From the NCBI GenBank assembly GCA_037013495.1, contig CM072805.1, positions 11,380,601-11,444,600 on the forward strand: DNA of 64,000 nucleotides, read 5' to 3'. The translations under genes and the position numbers were made by a program. Of the stretch, positions 40,254-53,253 are shown one piece after another (within the stretch, counting starts at the first letter, position 1; every line of letters starts with the position of its first letter). The stretch is from Hippophae tibetana. Lineage: Eukaryota; Streptophyta; Magnoliopsida; Rosales; Elaeagnaceae. Under the pieces are notes generated by a model. That model was not told the origin of the DNA. It worked only from the letters and a program-made list of their open reading frames with translations, and made no database searches.

Positions 40254-43200
40254 ATTTATGGTTGAGAAAAGTCCATAATCATGAATTTTACATTATACAA
40301 TTGGGATTTAGAAGATTCGACCTTAACATACTAATATGACAAAATGGAATACACCGTATTGTTAGTATTAGTTCATTTGAATGATCCATATTTGACTCAA
40401 ATTCAAATAAATATAGTATATGTAAATATACACCTCAATTTCTATTCTTATCAAATAAATAGTCTATCTATCTTTGAAAAAACTCGATAGCCATAATTTT
40501 AACATTAAACAATTGAGATTAAGTAAATCTAACGTTAAAAAATTGAATTAAATAACACAAATGCAAATATGCGCCTTATAAGTTTCAACCATTGATTGAT
40601 ATGAAGTCAATTTATGGTTGAGAAAAGTATATAATCATGAATTTAACATTACACAATTGGGATTTAGAAGATTCGACCTTAACATACTAATATGACAAAA
40701 TGGAATACACCGTATTGTTAATATTAGTTCATTTGAATGATCCATATTTGACTCAAATTCAAATAAATATAGTATATATAAATATACAACTCAATTTCTA
40801 TTATTATCAAATAAATAGTCGATCTATCTTTGAAAAAATTCGATAGGCATAATTTTAACATTAAATAATTGAGATAAATTAAACCTAAGGTTAAAAAATC
40901 GAATTAAATAATACAAATGCAAATATGCACCTTATATGTTTCAACCATTTATTGATATAAAGTCAATTTATGGTTGAGAAAAGTCCATAATCATGAATTT
41001 AATATTACACATATGGGATTTAGAAGATTCGACCTTAACATACTAATATGACAAAATGGAATACACCGTATTGTTTGTATTAGTTCAATTGAATGATCCA
41101 TTTTTGACTCAAATTCAAATAAATATAGTATATATAAATATACAACTCAATTTCTATTATTATCAAATAAATAGTCGATCTATCTTGGAAAAAATTCGAT
41201 AGGCATAATTTTAACATTAAATAATTGAGATAAATTAAACCTAAGGTTAAAAAATGAAATTAAATAATACAAATGCAAATATGCACCTTATATGTTTCAA
41301 CCATTTATTGATATGATGTCAATTTATGGTTGAGAAAAGTCCATAATCATGAATTTAACATTACACAATTGGGATTTAGAAGATTCGACCTTAACATACT
41401 AATATGACAAAATGGAATACACCGTATTGTTAGTATTAGTTCATTTGAATGATCCATATTTGACTCAAATTCAAATAAATATAGTATATGTAAATATACA
41501 CCTCAATTTCTATTCTTATCAAATAAATAGTCTATCTATCTTTGAAAAAACTCGATAGCCATAATTTTAACATTAAACAATTGAGATTAAGTAAATCTAA
41601 CGTTAAAAAATTGAATTAAATAACACAAATGCAAATATGCGCCTTATAAGTTTCAACCATTGATTGATATGAAGTCAATTTATGGTTGAGAAAAGTATAT
41701 AATCATGAATTTAACATTACATAATTGGGATTTAGAAGATTCGACCTTAACATACTAATATGACAAAATGGAATACACTGTATTGTTAATATTAGTTCAT
41801 TTGAATGATCCATATTTGACTCAAATTCAAATAAATATAGTATATATAAATATACAACTCAATTTCTATTATTATCAAATAAATAGTCGATCTATCTTTG
41901 AAAAATTTCGATAGGCATAATTTTAACATTAAATAATTGAGATAAATTAAACCTAAGGTTAAAAAATCGAATTAAATAATACAAATGCAAATATGCACCT
42001 TATATGTTTCAACCATTTGTTGATATAAAGTCAATTTATGGTTGAGAAAAGTCCATAATCATGAATTTAATATTACACATATGGGATTTAGAAGATTCGA
42101 CCTTAACATACTAATATGACAAAATGGAATACACCGTATTTTTTGTATTAGTTCAATTGAATGATCCATATTTGACTCAAATTCAAATAAATATAGTATA
42201 TATAAATATACAACTCAATTTCTATTATTATCAAATAAATAGTCGATCTATCTTGGAAAAAATTCGATAGGCATAATTTTAACATTAAATAATTGAGATA
42301 AATTAAACCTAAGGTTAAAAAATGGAATTAAATAATACAAATGCAAATATGCACCTTATATGTTTCAACCATTTATTGATATGATGTCAATTTATGGTTG
42401 AGAAAAGTCCATAATCATGAATTTAACATTACACAATTGGGATTTAGAAGATTCGACCTTAACATACTAATATGACAAAATGGAATACACCGTATTGTTA
42501 GTATTAGTTCATTTGAATGATCCATATTTGACTCAAATTCAAATAAATATAGTATATGTAAATATACAACTCAATTTCTATTATTATCAAATAAATAGTC
42601 GATCTATCTTTGAAAAAATTCGATAGGCATAATTTTAACATTAAATAATTGAGATAAATTAAACCTAAGGTTAAAAAATCGAATTAAATAATACAAATGC
42701 AAATATACACCTTATATGTTTCAACCATTTATTGATATGATGTCAATTTATGGTTGAGAAAAGTCCATAATCATGAATTTAACATTACACAATAGGGATT
42801 TAGAAGATTCGACCTTAACATACTAATATGAAAAAATGGAATACACCGTATTGTTAGTATTAGTTCATTTGAATGATCCATATTTGACTCAAATTCAAAT
42901 AAATATAGTATATGTAAAAATATACACCTCAATTTCTATTCTTATCAAATAAATAGTCTATCTATGGTTGACAAAAATCGATAGCCATAATTATAACATT
43001 AAACAATTGAGATAAAGTAAATATAACGTTAAAATATTGAATTAAATATTACAAATGCAAATATGGCACTTATAAGTTTCAACCATTTATTGATATAAAG
43101 TCAATTTATGGTTGAGAAATGTCCATAATCATGAATTTTACATTACACAATAGGGATTTAGAAGATTCGACCTTAACATACTAATATGACAAAATGGAAT

Positions 43201-43815
43201 ACACCATATTGTTAGTATTAGTTCATTTGAATGATCCATATTTGACTCAAATTCAAATAAATATAGTATATGTAAATATACACCTCAATTTCTATTATTA
43301 TCAAATAAATAGTCGATCTATCTTTGAAAAAATTCGATAGGCATAATTTTAACATTAAATAATTGAGATAAATTAAACCTAAGGTTAAAAAATCGAATTA
43401 AATAATACAAATGCAAATATGCACCTTATATGTTTCAACCATTTATTGATATGATGTCAATTTATGGTTGAGAAAAGTCCATAATCATGAATTTAACATT
43501 ACACAATCGGGATTTAGAATATTCGACCTTAACATACTAATATGACAAAATGGAATACACCGTATTGTTAGTATTAGTTCATTTGAATGATCCATATTTG
43601 ACTCAAATTCAAATAAATATAGTATATGTAAATATACACCTCAATTTCTATTCTTATCAAATAAATAGTCTATATATGGTTGACAAAAATCGATAGCCAT
43701 AATTTTAACATTAAACAATTGAGATAAAGTAAATCTAACGTTAAAATATTGAATTAAATATTACAAATGCAAATATGGCACTTATAAGTTTCAACCATTT
43801 ATTGATATGAAGTCA
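40254..43815 (+). repeat. Ten-unit higher-order repeat, copy 1 (3562 bp)
   Basis: Unit starts: 40254, 40610, 40966, 41322, 41678, 42034, 42390, 42746, 43104, 43460. The order is P-beta, V, T, N-beta, V, T, N, R-gamma, F, C-gamma. Markers repeated 3562 bp later include ccatttttgac (41098 and 44660), cactgta (41776 and 45338) and cttggaaaaaattcg. Private changes in this copy include aaatgaaatt (40966 unit), and cataattggg with aaatttcg (41678 unit). The N-R-F-C end matches the left-hand pentamer's R-F-C run. Confidence 0.92.
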
Positions 43816-46800
43816 ATTTATGGTTGAGAAAAGTCCATAATCATGAATTTTACATTATACAATTGGGATTTAGAAGATTCGACCTTAACATACTAATATG
43901 ACAAAATGGAATACACCGTATTGTTAGTATTAGTTCATTTGAATGATCCATATTTGACTCAAATTCAAATAAATATAGTATATGTAAATATACACCTCAA
44001 TTTCCATTCTTATCAAATAAATAGTCTATCTATCTTTGAAAAAACTCGATAGCCATAATTTTAACATTAAACAATTGAGATTAAGTAAATCTAACGTTAA
44101 AAAATTGAATTAAATAACACAAATGCAAATATGCGCCTTATAAGTTTCAACCATTGATTGATATGAAGTCAATTTATGGTTGAGAAAAGTATATAATCAT
44201 GAATTTAACATTACACAATTGGGATTTAGAAGATTCGACCTTAACATACTAATATGACAAAATGGAATACACCGTATTGTTAATATTAGTTCATTTGAAT
44301 GATCCATATTTGACTCAAATTCAAATAAATATAGTATATATAAATATACAACTCAATTTCTATTATTATCAAATAAATAGTCAATCTATCTTTGAAAAAA
44401 TTCGATAGGCATAATTTTAACATTAAATAATTGAGATAAATTAAACCTAAGGTTAAAAAATCGAATTAAATAATACAAATGCAAATATGCACCTTATATG
44501 TTTCAACCATTTATTGATATAAAGTCAATTTATGGTTGAGAAAAGTCCATAATCATGAATTTAATATTACACATATGGGATTTAGAAGATTCGACCTTAA
44601 CATACTAATATGACAAAATGGAATACACCGTATTGTTTGTATTAGTTCAATTGAATGATCCATTTTTGACTCAAATTCAAATAAATATAGTATATATAAA
44701 TATACAACTCAATTTCTATTATTATCAAATAAATAGTCGATCTATCTTGGAAAAAATTCGATAGGCATAATTTTAACATTAAATAATTGAGATAAATTAA
44801 ACCTAAGGTTAAAAAATGGAATTAAATAATACAAATGCAAATATGCACCTTATATGTTTCAACCATTTATTGATATGATGTCAATTTATGGTTGAGAAAA
44901 GTCCATAATCATGAATTTAACATTACACAATTGGGATTTAGAAGATTCGACCTTAACATACTAATATGACAAAATGGAATACACCGTATTGTTAGTATTA
45001 GTTCATTTGAATGATCCATATTTGACTCAAATTCAAATAAATATAGTATATGTAAATATACACCTCAATTTCTATTCTTATCAAATAAATAGTCTATCTA
45101 TCCTTGAAAAAACTCGATAGCCATAATTTTAACATTAAACAATTGAGATTAAGTAAATCTAACGTTAAAAAATTGAATTAAATAACACAAATGCAAATAT
45201 GCGCCTTATAAGTTTCAACCATTGATTGATATGAAGTCAATTTATGGTTGAGAAAAGTATATAATCATGAATTTAACATTACACAATTGGGATTTAGAAG
45301 ATTCGACCTTAACATACTAATATGACAAAATGGAATACACTGTATTGTTAATATTAGTTCATTTGAATGATCCATATTTGACTCAAATTCAAATAAATAT
45401 AGTATATATAAATATACAACTCAATTTCTATTATTATCAAATAAATAGTCGATCTATCTTTGAAAAAATTCGATAGGCATAATTTTAACATTAAATAATT
45501 GAGATAAATTAAACCTAAGGTTAAAAAATCGAATTAAATAATACAAATGCAAATATGCACCTTATATGTTTCAACCATTTGTTGATATAAAGTCAATTTA
45601 TGGTTGAGAAAAGTCCATAATCATGAATTTAATATTACACATATGGGATTTAGAAGATTCGACCTTAACATACTAATATGACAAAATGGAATACACCGTA
45701 TTTTTTGTATTAGTTCAATTGAATGATCCATATTTGACTCAAATTCAAATAAATATAGTATATATAAATATACAACTCAATTTCTATTATTATCAAATAA
45801 ATAGTCGATCTATCTTGGAAAAAATTCGATAGGCATAATTTTAACATTAAATAATTGAGATAAATTAAACCTAAGGTTAAAAAATGGAATTAAATAATAC
45901 AAATGCAAATATGCACCTTATATGTTTCAACCATTTATTGATATGATGTCAATTTATGGTTGAGAAAAGTCCATAATCATGAATTTAACATTACACAATT
46001 GGGATTTAGAAGATTCGACCTTAACATACTAATATGACAAAATGGAATACACCGTATTGTTAGTATTAGTTCATTTGAATGATCCATATTTGACTCAAAT
46101 TCAAATAAATATAGTATATGTAAATATACAACTCAATTTCTATTATTATCAAATAAATAGTCGATCTATCTTTGAAAAAATTCGATAGGCATAATTTTAA
46201 CATTAAATAATTGAGATAAATTAAACCTAAGGTTAAAAAATCGAATTAAATAATACAAATGCAAATATACACCTTATATGTTTCAACCATTTATTGATAT
46301 GATGTCAATTTATGGTTGAGAAAAGTCCATAATCATGAATTTAACATTACACAATAGGGATTTAGAAGATTCGACCTTAACATACTAATATGAAAAAATG
46401 GAATACACCGTATTGTTAGTATTAGTTCATTTGAATGATCCATATTTGACTCAAATTCAAATAAATATAGTATATGTAAAAATATACACCTCAATTTCTA
46501 TTCTTATCAAATAAATAGTCTATCTATGGTTGACAAAAATCGATAGCCATAATTATAACATTAAACAATTGAGATAAAGTAAATATAACGTTAAAATATT
46601 GAATTAAATATTACAAATGCAAATATGGAACTTATAAGTTTCAACCATTTATTGATATAAAGTCAATTTATGGTTGAGAAATGTCCATAATCATGAATTT
46701 TACATTACACAATAGGGATTTAGAAGATTCGACCTTAACATACTAATATGACAAAATGGAATACACCATATTGTTAGTATTAGTTCATTTGAATGATCCA

Positions 46801-47377
46801 TATTTGACTCAAATTCAAATAAATATAGTATATGTAAATATACACCTCAATTTCTATTATTATCAAATAAATAGTCGATCTATCTTTGAAAAAATTCGAT
46901 AGGCATAATTTTAACATTAAATAATTGAGATAAATTAAACCTAAGGTTAAAAAATCGAATTAAATAATACAAATGCAAATATGCACCTTATATGTTTCAA
47001 CCATTTATTGATATGATGTCAATTTATGGTTGAGAAAAGTCCATAATCATGAATTTAACATTACACAATCGGGATTTAGAATATTCGACCTTAACATACT
47101 AATATGACAAAATGGAATACACCGTATTGTTAGTATTAGTTCATTTGAATGATCCATATTTGACTCAAATTCAAATAAATATAGTATATGTAAATATACA
47201 CCTCAATTTCTATTCTTATCAAATAAATAGGATATCTATCTTTGAAAAAACTCGATAGCCATAATTTTAACATTAAACAATTGAGATTAAGTAAATCAAA
47301 CGTTAAAAAATTGAATTAAATAACACAAATGCAAATATGCGCCTTATAAGTTTCAACCATTTATTGATATAAAGTCA
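43816..47377 (+). repeat. Ten-unit higher-order repeat, copy 2 (3562 bp)
   Basis: Unit starts: 43816, 44172, 44528, 44884, 45240, 45596, 45952, 46308, 46666, 47022. I count about seven single-base differences from copy 1 over the first nine units, including tttccattc, gtcaatct, tatccttg and atggaactt. The tenth unit keeps the C head but has aataggatatc and a beta tail with aatcaaacg, ending catttattgatataaag. Copy 1 has a gamma tail at that place. The copies are therefore a recent duplication whose right end has been converted or re-joined. Confidence 0.91.
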
Positions 47378-49874
47378 ATTTATGGTTGAGAAAAGTCCAT
47401 AATCATGAATTTTACATTATACAATTGGGATTTAGAAGATTCGACCTTAACATACTAATATGACAAAATGGAATACACCGTATTGTTAGTATTAGTTCAT
47501 TTGAATGATCCATATTTGACTCAAATTCAAATAAATATAGTATATGTAAATATACACCTCAATTTCTATTCTTATCAAATAAATAGTCTATCTATCTTTG
47601 AAAAAACTCGATAGCCATAATTTTAACATTAAACAATTGAGATTAAGCAAATCTAACGTTAAAAAATTGAATTAAATAACACAAATGCAAATATGCGCCT
47701 TATAAGTTTCAACCATTGATTGATATGAAGTCAATTTATGGTTGAGAAAAGTATATAATCATGAATTTAACATTACACAATTGGGATTTAGAAGATTCGA
47801 CCTTAACATACTAATATGACAAAATGGAATACACCGTATTGTTAATATTAGTTCATTTGAATGATCCATATTTGACTCAAATTCAAATAAATATAGTATA
47901 TATAAATATACAACTCAATTTCTATTATTATCAAATAAATAGTCGATCTATCTTTGAAAAACTTCGATAGGCATAATTTTAACATTAAATAATTGAGATA
48001 AATTAAACCTAAGGTTAAAAAATCGAATTAAATAATACAAATGCAAATATGCACCTTGTATGTTTCAACCATTTATTGATATAAAGTCAATTTATGGTTG
48101 AGAAAAGTCCATAATCATGAATTTAATATTACACATATGGGATTTAGAAGATTCGACCTTAACATACTAATATGACAAAATGGAATACACCGTATTGTTT
48201 GTATTAGTTCAATTGAATGATCCATATTTGACTCAAATTCAAATAAATATAGTATATATAAATATACAACTCAATTTCTATTATTATCAAATAAATAGTC
48301 GATCTATCTTTAAAAAATTTCGATAGGCATAATTTTAACATTAAATAATTGAGATAAATTAAACCTAAGGTTAAAAAATGGAATTAAATAATACAAATGC
48401 AAATATGCACCTTATATGTTTCAACCATTTATTGATATGATGTCAATTTATGGTTGAGAAAAGTCCATAATCATGAATTTAAAATTACACAATTGGGATT
48501 TAGAAGATTCGACCTTAACATACTAATATGACAAAATGGAATACACCGTATTGTTAGTATTAGTTCATTTGAATGATCCATATTTGACTCAAATTCAAAT
48601 AAATATAGTATATGTAAATATACAACTCAATTTCTATTATTATCAAATAAATAGTCGATCTATCTTTGAAAAAATTCGATAGGCATAATTTTAACATTAA
48701 ATAATTGAGATAAATTAAACCTAAGGTTAAAAAATCGAATTAAATAATACAAATGCAAATATGCACCTTATATGTTTCAACCATTTATTGATATGATGTC
48801 AATTTATGGTTGAGAAAAGTCCATAATCATGAATTTAACATTACACAATAGGGATTTAGAAGATTCGACCTTAACATACTAATATGAAAAAATGGAATAC
48901 ACCGTATTGTTAGTATTAGTTCATTTGAATGATCCATATTTGACTCAAATTCAAATAAATATAGTATATGTAAAAATATACACCTCAATTTCTATTCTTA
49001 TCAAATAAATAGTCTATCTATAGTTGACAAAAATCGATAGCCATAATTTTAACATTAAACAATTGAGATAAAGTAAATCTAACGTTAAAATATTGAATTA
49101 AATATTACAAATGCAAATATGGCACTTATAAGTTTCAACCATTTATTGATATAAAGTCAATTTATGGTTGAGAAAAGTCCATAATCATGAATTTTACATT
49201 ACACAATAGGGATTTAGAAGATTCGACCTTAACATACTAATATGACAAAATGGAATACACCGTATTGTTAGTATTAGTTCATTTGAATGATCTATATTTG
49301 ACTCAAATTCAAATAAATATAGTATATGTAAATATACACCTCAATTTCTATTATTATCAAATAAATAGTCGATCTATCTTTGAAAACTTTCGATAGGCAT
49401 AATTTTAACATTAAATAATTGAGATAAATTAAACCTAAGGTTAAAAAATCGAATTAAATAATACAAATGCAAATATGCACCTTATATGTTTCAACCATTT
49501 ATTGATATGATGTCAATTTATGGTTGAGAAAAGTCCATAATCATGAATTTAACATTACACAATCGGGATTTAGAAGATTCGACCTTAACATACTAATATG
49601 ACAAAATGGAATACACCGTATTGTTAGAATTAGTAAATTTTGAATGATCCATATTTGACTCAAATTCAAATAAATATAGTATATGTAAAAATATACACCT
49701 CAATTTCTATTCTTATCAAATAAATAGTCTATCTATGGTTGCCAAAAATCGATGGCCATAATTTTAACATTAAACAATTGAGATAAAGTAAATCTAACGT
49801 TAAAATATTGAATTAAATATTACAAATGCAAATATGGCACTTATAAGTTTCAACCATTTATTGATATGAAGTCA
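47378..49874 (+). repeat. Seven-unit relative of the ten-unit repeat
   Basis: Unit starts: 47378, 47734, 48090, 48446, 48802, 49160, 49516. The order P-beta, V, T, N, R-gamma, F, C-gamma equals the ten-unit order without its N-beta, V, T block. It is more diverged than the two full copies: aagcaaatc, aaacttcg, tctttaaaaaatttcg, ttaaaattac, tatagttgac, aaaactttcg and gttagaatt are private. It may be an older copy that predates insertion of the three-unit block rather than one that lost it. The final unit is 359 bp, as C-gamma units with both insertions are. Confidence 0.85.
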
Positions 49875-52009
49875 ATTTATGGTTGAGAAAAGTCCATAAT
49901 CATGAATTTAACATTATACAATTGGGATTTAGAAGATTCGACCTTAACATACTAATATGACAAAATGGAATACACCGTATTATTAGTATTAGTTCATTTG
50001 AATGATCCATATTTGACTCAAATTCAAATAAATATAGTATATGTAAATATACACCTCAATTTCAATTCTTATCAAATAAATAGGATATCTATCTTTGAAA
50101 AAACTCGATAGCCATAATTTTAACATTAAACAATTGAGATTAAGTAAATCTAACGTTAAAAAATTGAATTAAATAACACAAATGCAAATATGCGCCTTAT
50201 AAGTTTCAACCATTGATTGATATGAAGTCAATTTGTGGTTGAGAAAAGTATATAATCATGAATTTAACATTACACAATTGGGATTTACAAGATTCGACCT
50301 TAAATACTAATATGACAAAATGGAATACACCGTATTGTTAGTATTAGTTCATTTGAATGATCCATATTTGACTCAAATTCAAATAAATATGGTATATATA
50401 AATATACAACTCAATTTCTATTATTATCAATTAAATAGTCGATCTATCTTTGAAAAAATTCGATAGGCATAATTTTAACATTAAATAATTGAGATAAATT
50501 AAACCTAAGGTTAAAATATCGAATTAAATAATACAAATGCAAATATGCACCTTATATGTTTCAACCATTTATTGATATGATGTCAATTTATGGTTGAGAA
50601 AAGTACATAATCATGAATTTAACATTACACAATTGGGATTTAGAAGATTCGACCTTAACATACTAATATGACAAAATGGAATACACCGTATTGTTAGTAT
50701 TAGTTCATTTGAAGGATCCATATTTGACTCAAATTCAAATAAATATAGTATATGTAAATATACACCTCAATTTCTATTCTTATCAAATAAATAGTCTATC
50801 TATGGTTGACAAAAATCGATAGCCATAATTTTAACATTTAACAATTGAGATAAAGTAAATCTAATGTTAAAATATTGAATTAAATATTACAAATGAAAAT
50901 ATGGCATTTATAAGTTTCAACCATTTATTGATATAAAGTCAATTTATGGTTGAGAAAAGTCCATAATCATGAATTTTACATTACACAATTGGGATTTAGA
51001 AGATTCGACCTTAACATACTAATATGACAAAATGGAATACACCGTATTATTAGTATTAGTTCATTTGAATGATCCATATTTGACTCAAATTCAAATAAAT
51101 ATAGTATATGTAAATATACAACTCAATTTCTATTATTATCAAATAAATAGTCGATCTATCTTTGAAAAAATTCGATGGGCATAATTTTAACATTAAATAA
51201 TTGATATAAATTAAACCTAAGGTTAAAAAATCGAATTAAATAATCCAAATGCAAATATGCACCTTATATGTTTCAACCATTTATTGATATAAAGTCAATT
51301 TATGGTTTAGAAAAGTCCATAATCATGAATTTAACATTACACAATAGGGATTTAGAAGATTCGACCTTAACATACTAATATGACAAAATGGAATACACCC
51401 TATTATTAGTATTAGTTCATTTGAATGATCCATATTTGACTCAAATTCAAATAAATATAGTATATGTAAATATACACCTCAATTTCAATTCTTATCAAAT
51501 AAATAGGATATCTATCTTTGAAAAAACTCGATAGCCATAATTTTAACATTAAACAATTGAGATTAAGTAAATCTAACGTTAAAAATTTGAATTAAATAAC
51601 ACAAATGCAAATATGCGCCTTATAAGTTTCAACCATTGATTGATATGAAGTCAATTTGTGGTTGAGAAAAGTATATAATCATGAATTTAACATTACACAA
51701 TTGGGATTTAGAAGATTCGACCTTAACATACTAATATGACAAAATGGAATACACCGTATTGTTAGTATTAGTTCATTTGAATGATCCATATTTGACTCAA
51801 ATTCAAATAAATATAGTATATATAAATATACAACTCAATTTCTATTATTATCAAATAAATAGTCGATCTATCTTTGAAAAAATTCGATAGGCATAATTTT
51901 AACATTAAATAATTGAGATAAATTAAACCTAAGGTTAAAATATCGAATTAAATAATACAAATGCAAATATGCACCTTATATGTTTCAACCATTTATTGAT
52001 ATGATGTCA
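49875..52009 (+). repeat. Four-unit repeat, one full and one partial copy
   Basis: Unit starts: 49875, 50231, 50586, 50942, then 51298 and 51654. The pair 49875-50231 (tattattag, caattcttatc, aataggatatc, beta tail; then atttgtgg, V head, alpha tail with aaaatatcg) recurs at 51298-51654, a shift of 1423 bp. The third unit of each copy begins gtacataatc; in the second copy that unit is the truncated one at 52010. Private changes are numerous here: gacctta lost one base at about 50300, gatgggc and taatccaaat in 50942, ggtttagaa in 51298. The zone is older or less homogenised than its left neighbour. Confidence 0.83.
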
Positions 52010-52181
52010 ATTTATGGTTGAGAAAAGTACATAATCATGAATTTAACATTACACAATTGGGATTTAGAAGTTAACATTAAACAATTGAGATAAAGTAAAT
52101 CTAACGTTAAAATATTGAATTAAATATTACAAATGCAAATATACGCCTTATATGTTTCAACCACTGATTGATATGAAGTCA
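52010..52181 (+). repeat. Truncated 172 bp satellite unit with deletion junction
   Basis: The unit starts normally (gtacataatc, cacaattggg) but after gatttagaag (ending 52070) it jumps to ttaacattaaacaattgag (from 52071), which belongs to the tail. About 184 bp are missing: most of the head and the first bases of the tail. The sequence ttaacatt also lies near the lost point in the head (gaccttaacatac) and early in both halves, so the join is near a short shared word but not exactly at one. It is the only grossly short unit in the window, and it marks the boundary with the 52182-59323 zone. Confidence 0.93.
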
Positions 52182-53253
52182 ATTTATGGTTGAGAAAAGT
52201 ATATAATCATGAATTTAACATTACACAATAGGGATTTAGAAGATTCGACCTTAACATACTAATATGAAAAAATGGAGTACACCGTATTGTTAGTATTAGT
52301 TCATTTGAATGATTCATATTTGACTCAAATTGAAATAAATATAGTATATATAAAAATATACACCTCAATTTCTATTCTTATCAAATAAATAAGCTATCTA
52401 TGGTTGACAAAAATCGATAGCCATAATTTTAACATTAAACAATTGAGATAAATTAAACCTAAGGTTAAAAAATCGAATTAAATAATACAAATGCAAATAT
52501 GCACCTTATATGTTTCAACCATTTATTGATATGATGTCAATTTATGGTTGAGAAAAGTCCATAATCAAGAATTTAACATTACACAATTGGGATTTTGAAA
52601 ATTCGACCTTAACATACTAATATGAAAAAATGGAATACACCGTATTGTTAGTATTAGTTCATTTGAATGGTCCATATTTGACTCAAATTCAAATAAATAT
52701 AGCATATGTAAAAATATACAACTCAATTTATATTGTTATCAAATAAATAGTCTATCTATGGTTGACAAAAATCGATAGCCATAATTTTAACATAAAAGAA
52801 TTGAGATAAAGTAAATCTAACGTTAAAATATTGAATTTAATATTACAAATGCAAATATACGCCTTATATGTTTCAACCACTGATTGATATGAAGTCAATT
52901 TATGGTTGAGAAAAGTATATAATCATGAATTTAACATTACACAATTGGGATTTAGAAGATTCGACCTTAACATACTAATATGACAAAATGGAATACACCG
53001 TATTATTAGTATTAGTTAATTTGAATGATCCATATTTGACTCAAATTCAAATAAATATAGTATATGTAAATATACAACTCAATTTCTTTTATTATCAAAT
53101 AAATAGTCGATCTATCTTTGAAAAAATTCGATAGGCATAATTTTAACATTAAATAATTGAGATAAATTAAACCTAAGGTTAAAAAATCGAATTAAATAAT
53201 ACAAATGCAAATATGCACCTTATATGTTTCAACCATTTATTGATATAAAGTCA
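52182..53253 (+). repeat. Entry units of the 1430 bp tetramer zone
   Basis: Units start at 52182 (X type: cacaataggg, atggagtac, gattcat, aaattgaaat, aataagcta; gamma tail start, alpha end), 52540 (Y type: aagaatttaac, gattttgaaaattcg, gaatggtcc, agcatatg, tatattgtt, acataaaag) and 52898 (V head with tattattag, gttaatttg, ctttta, alpha tail). The last reappears at 56826. X and Y begin the tetramer order without completing it. Confidence 0.84.
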
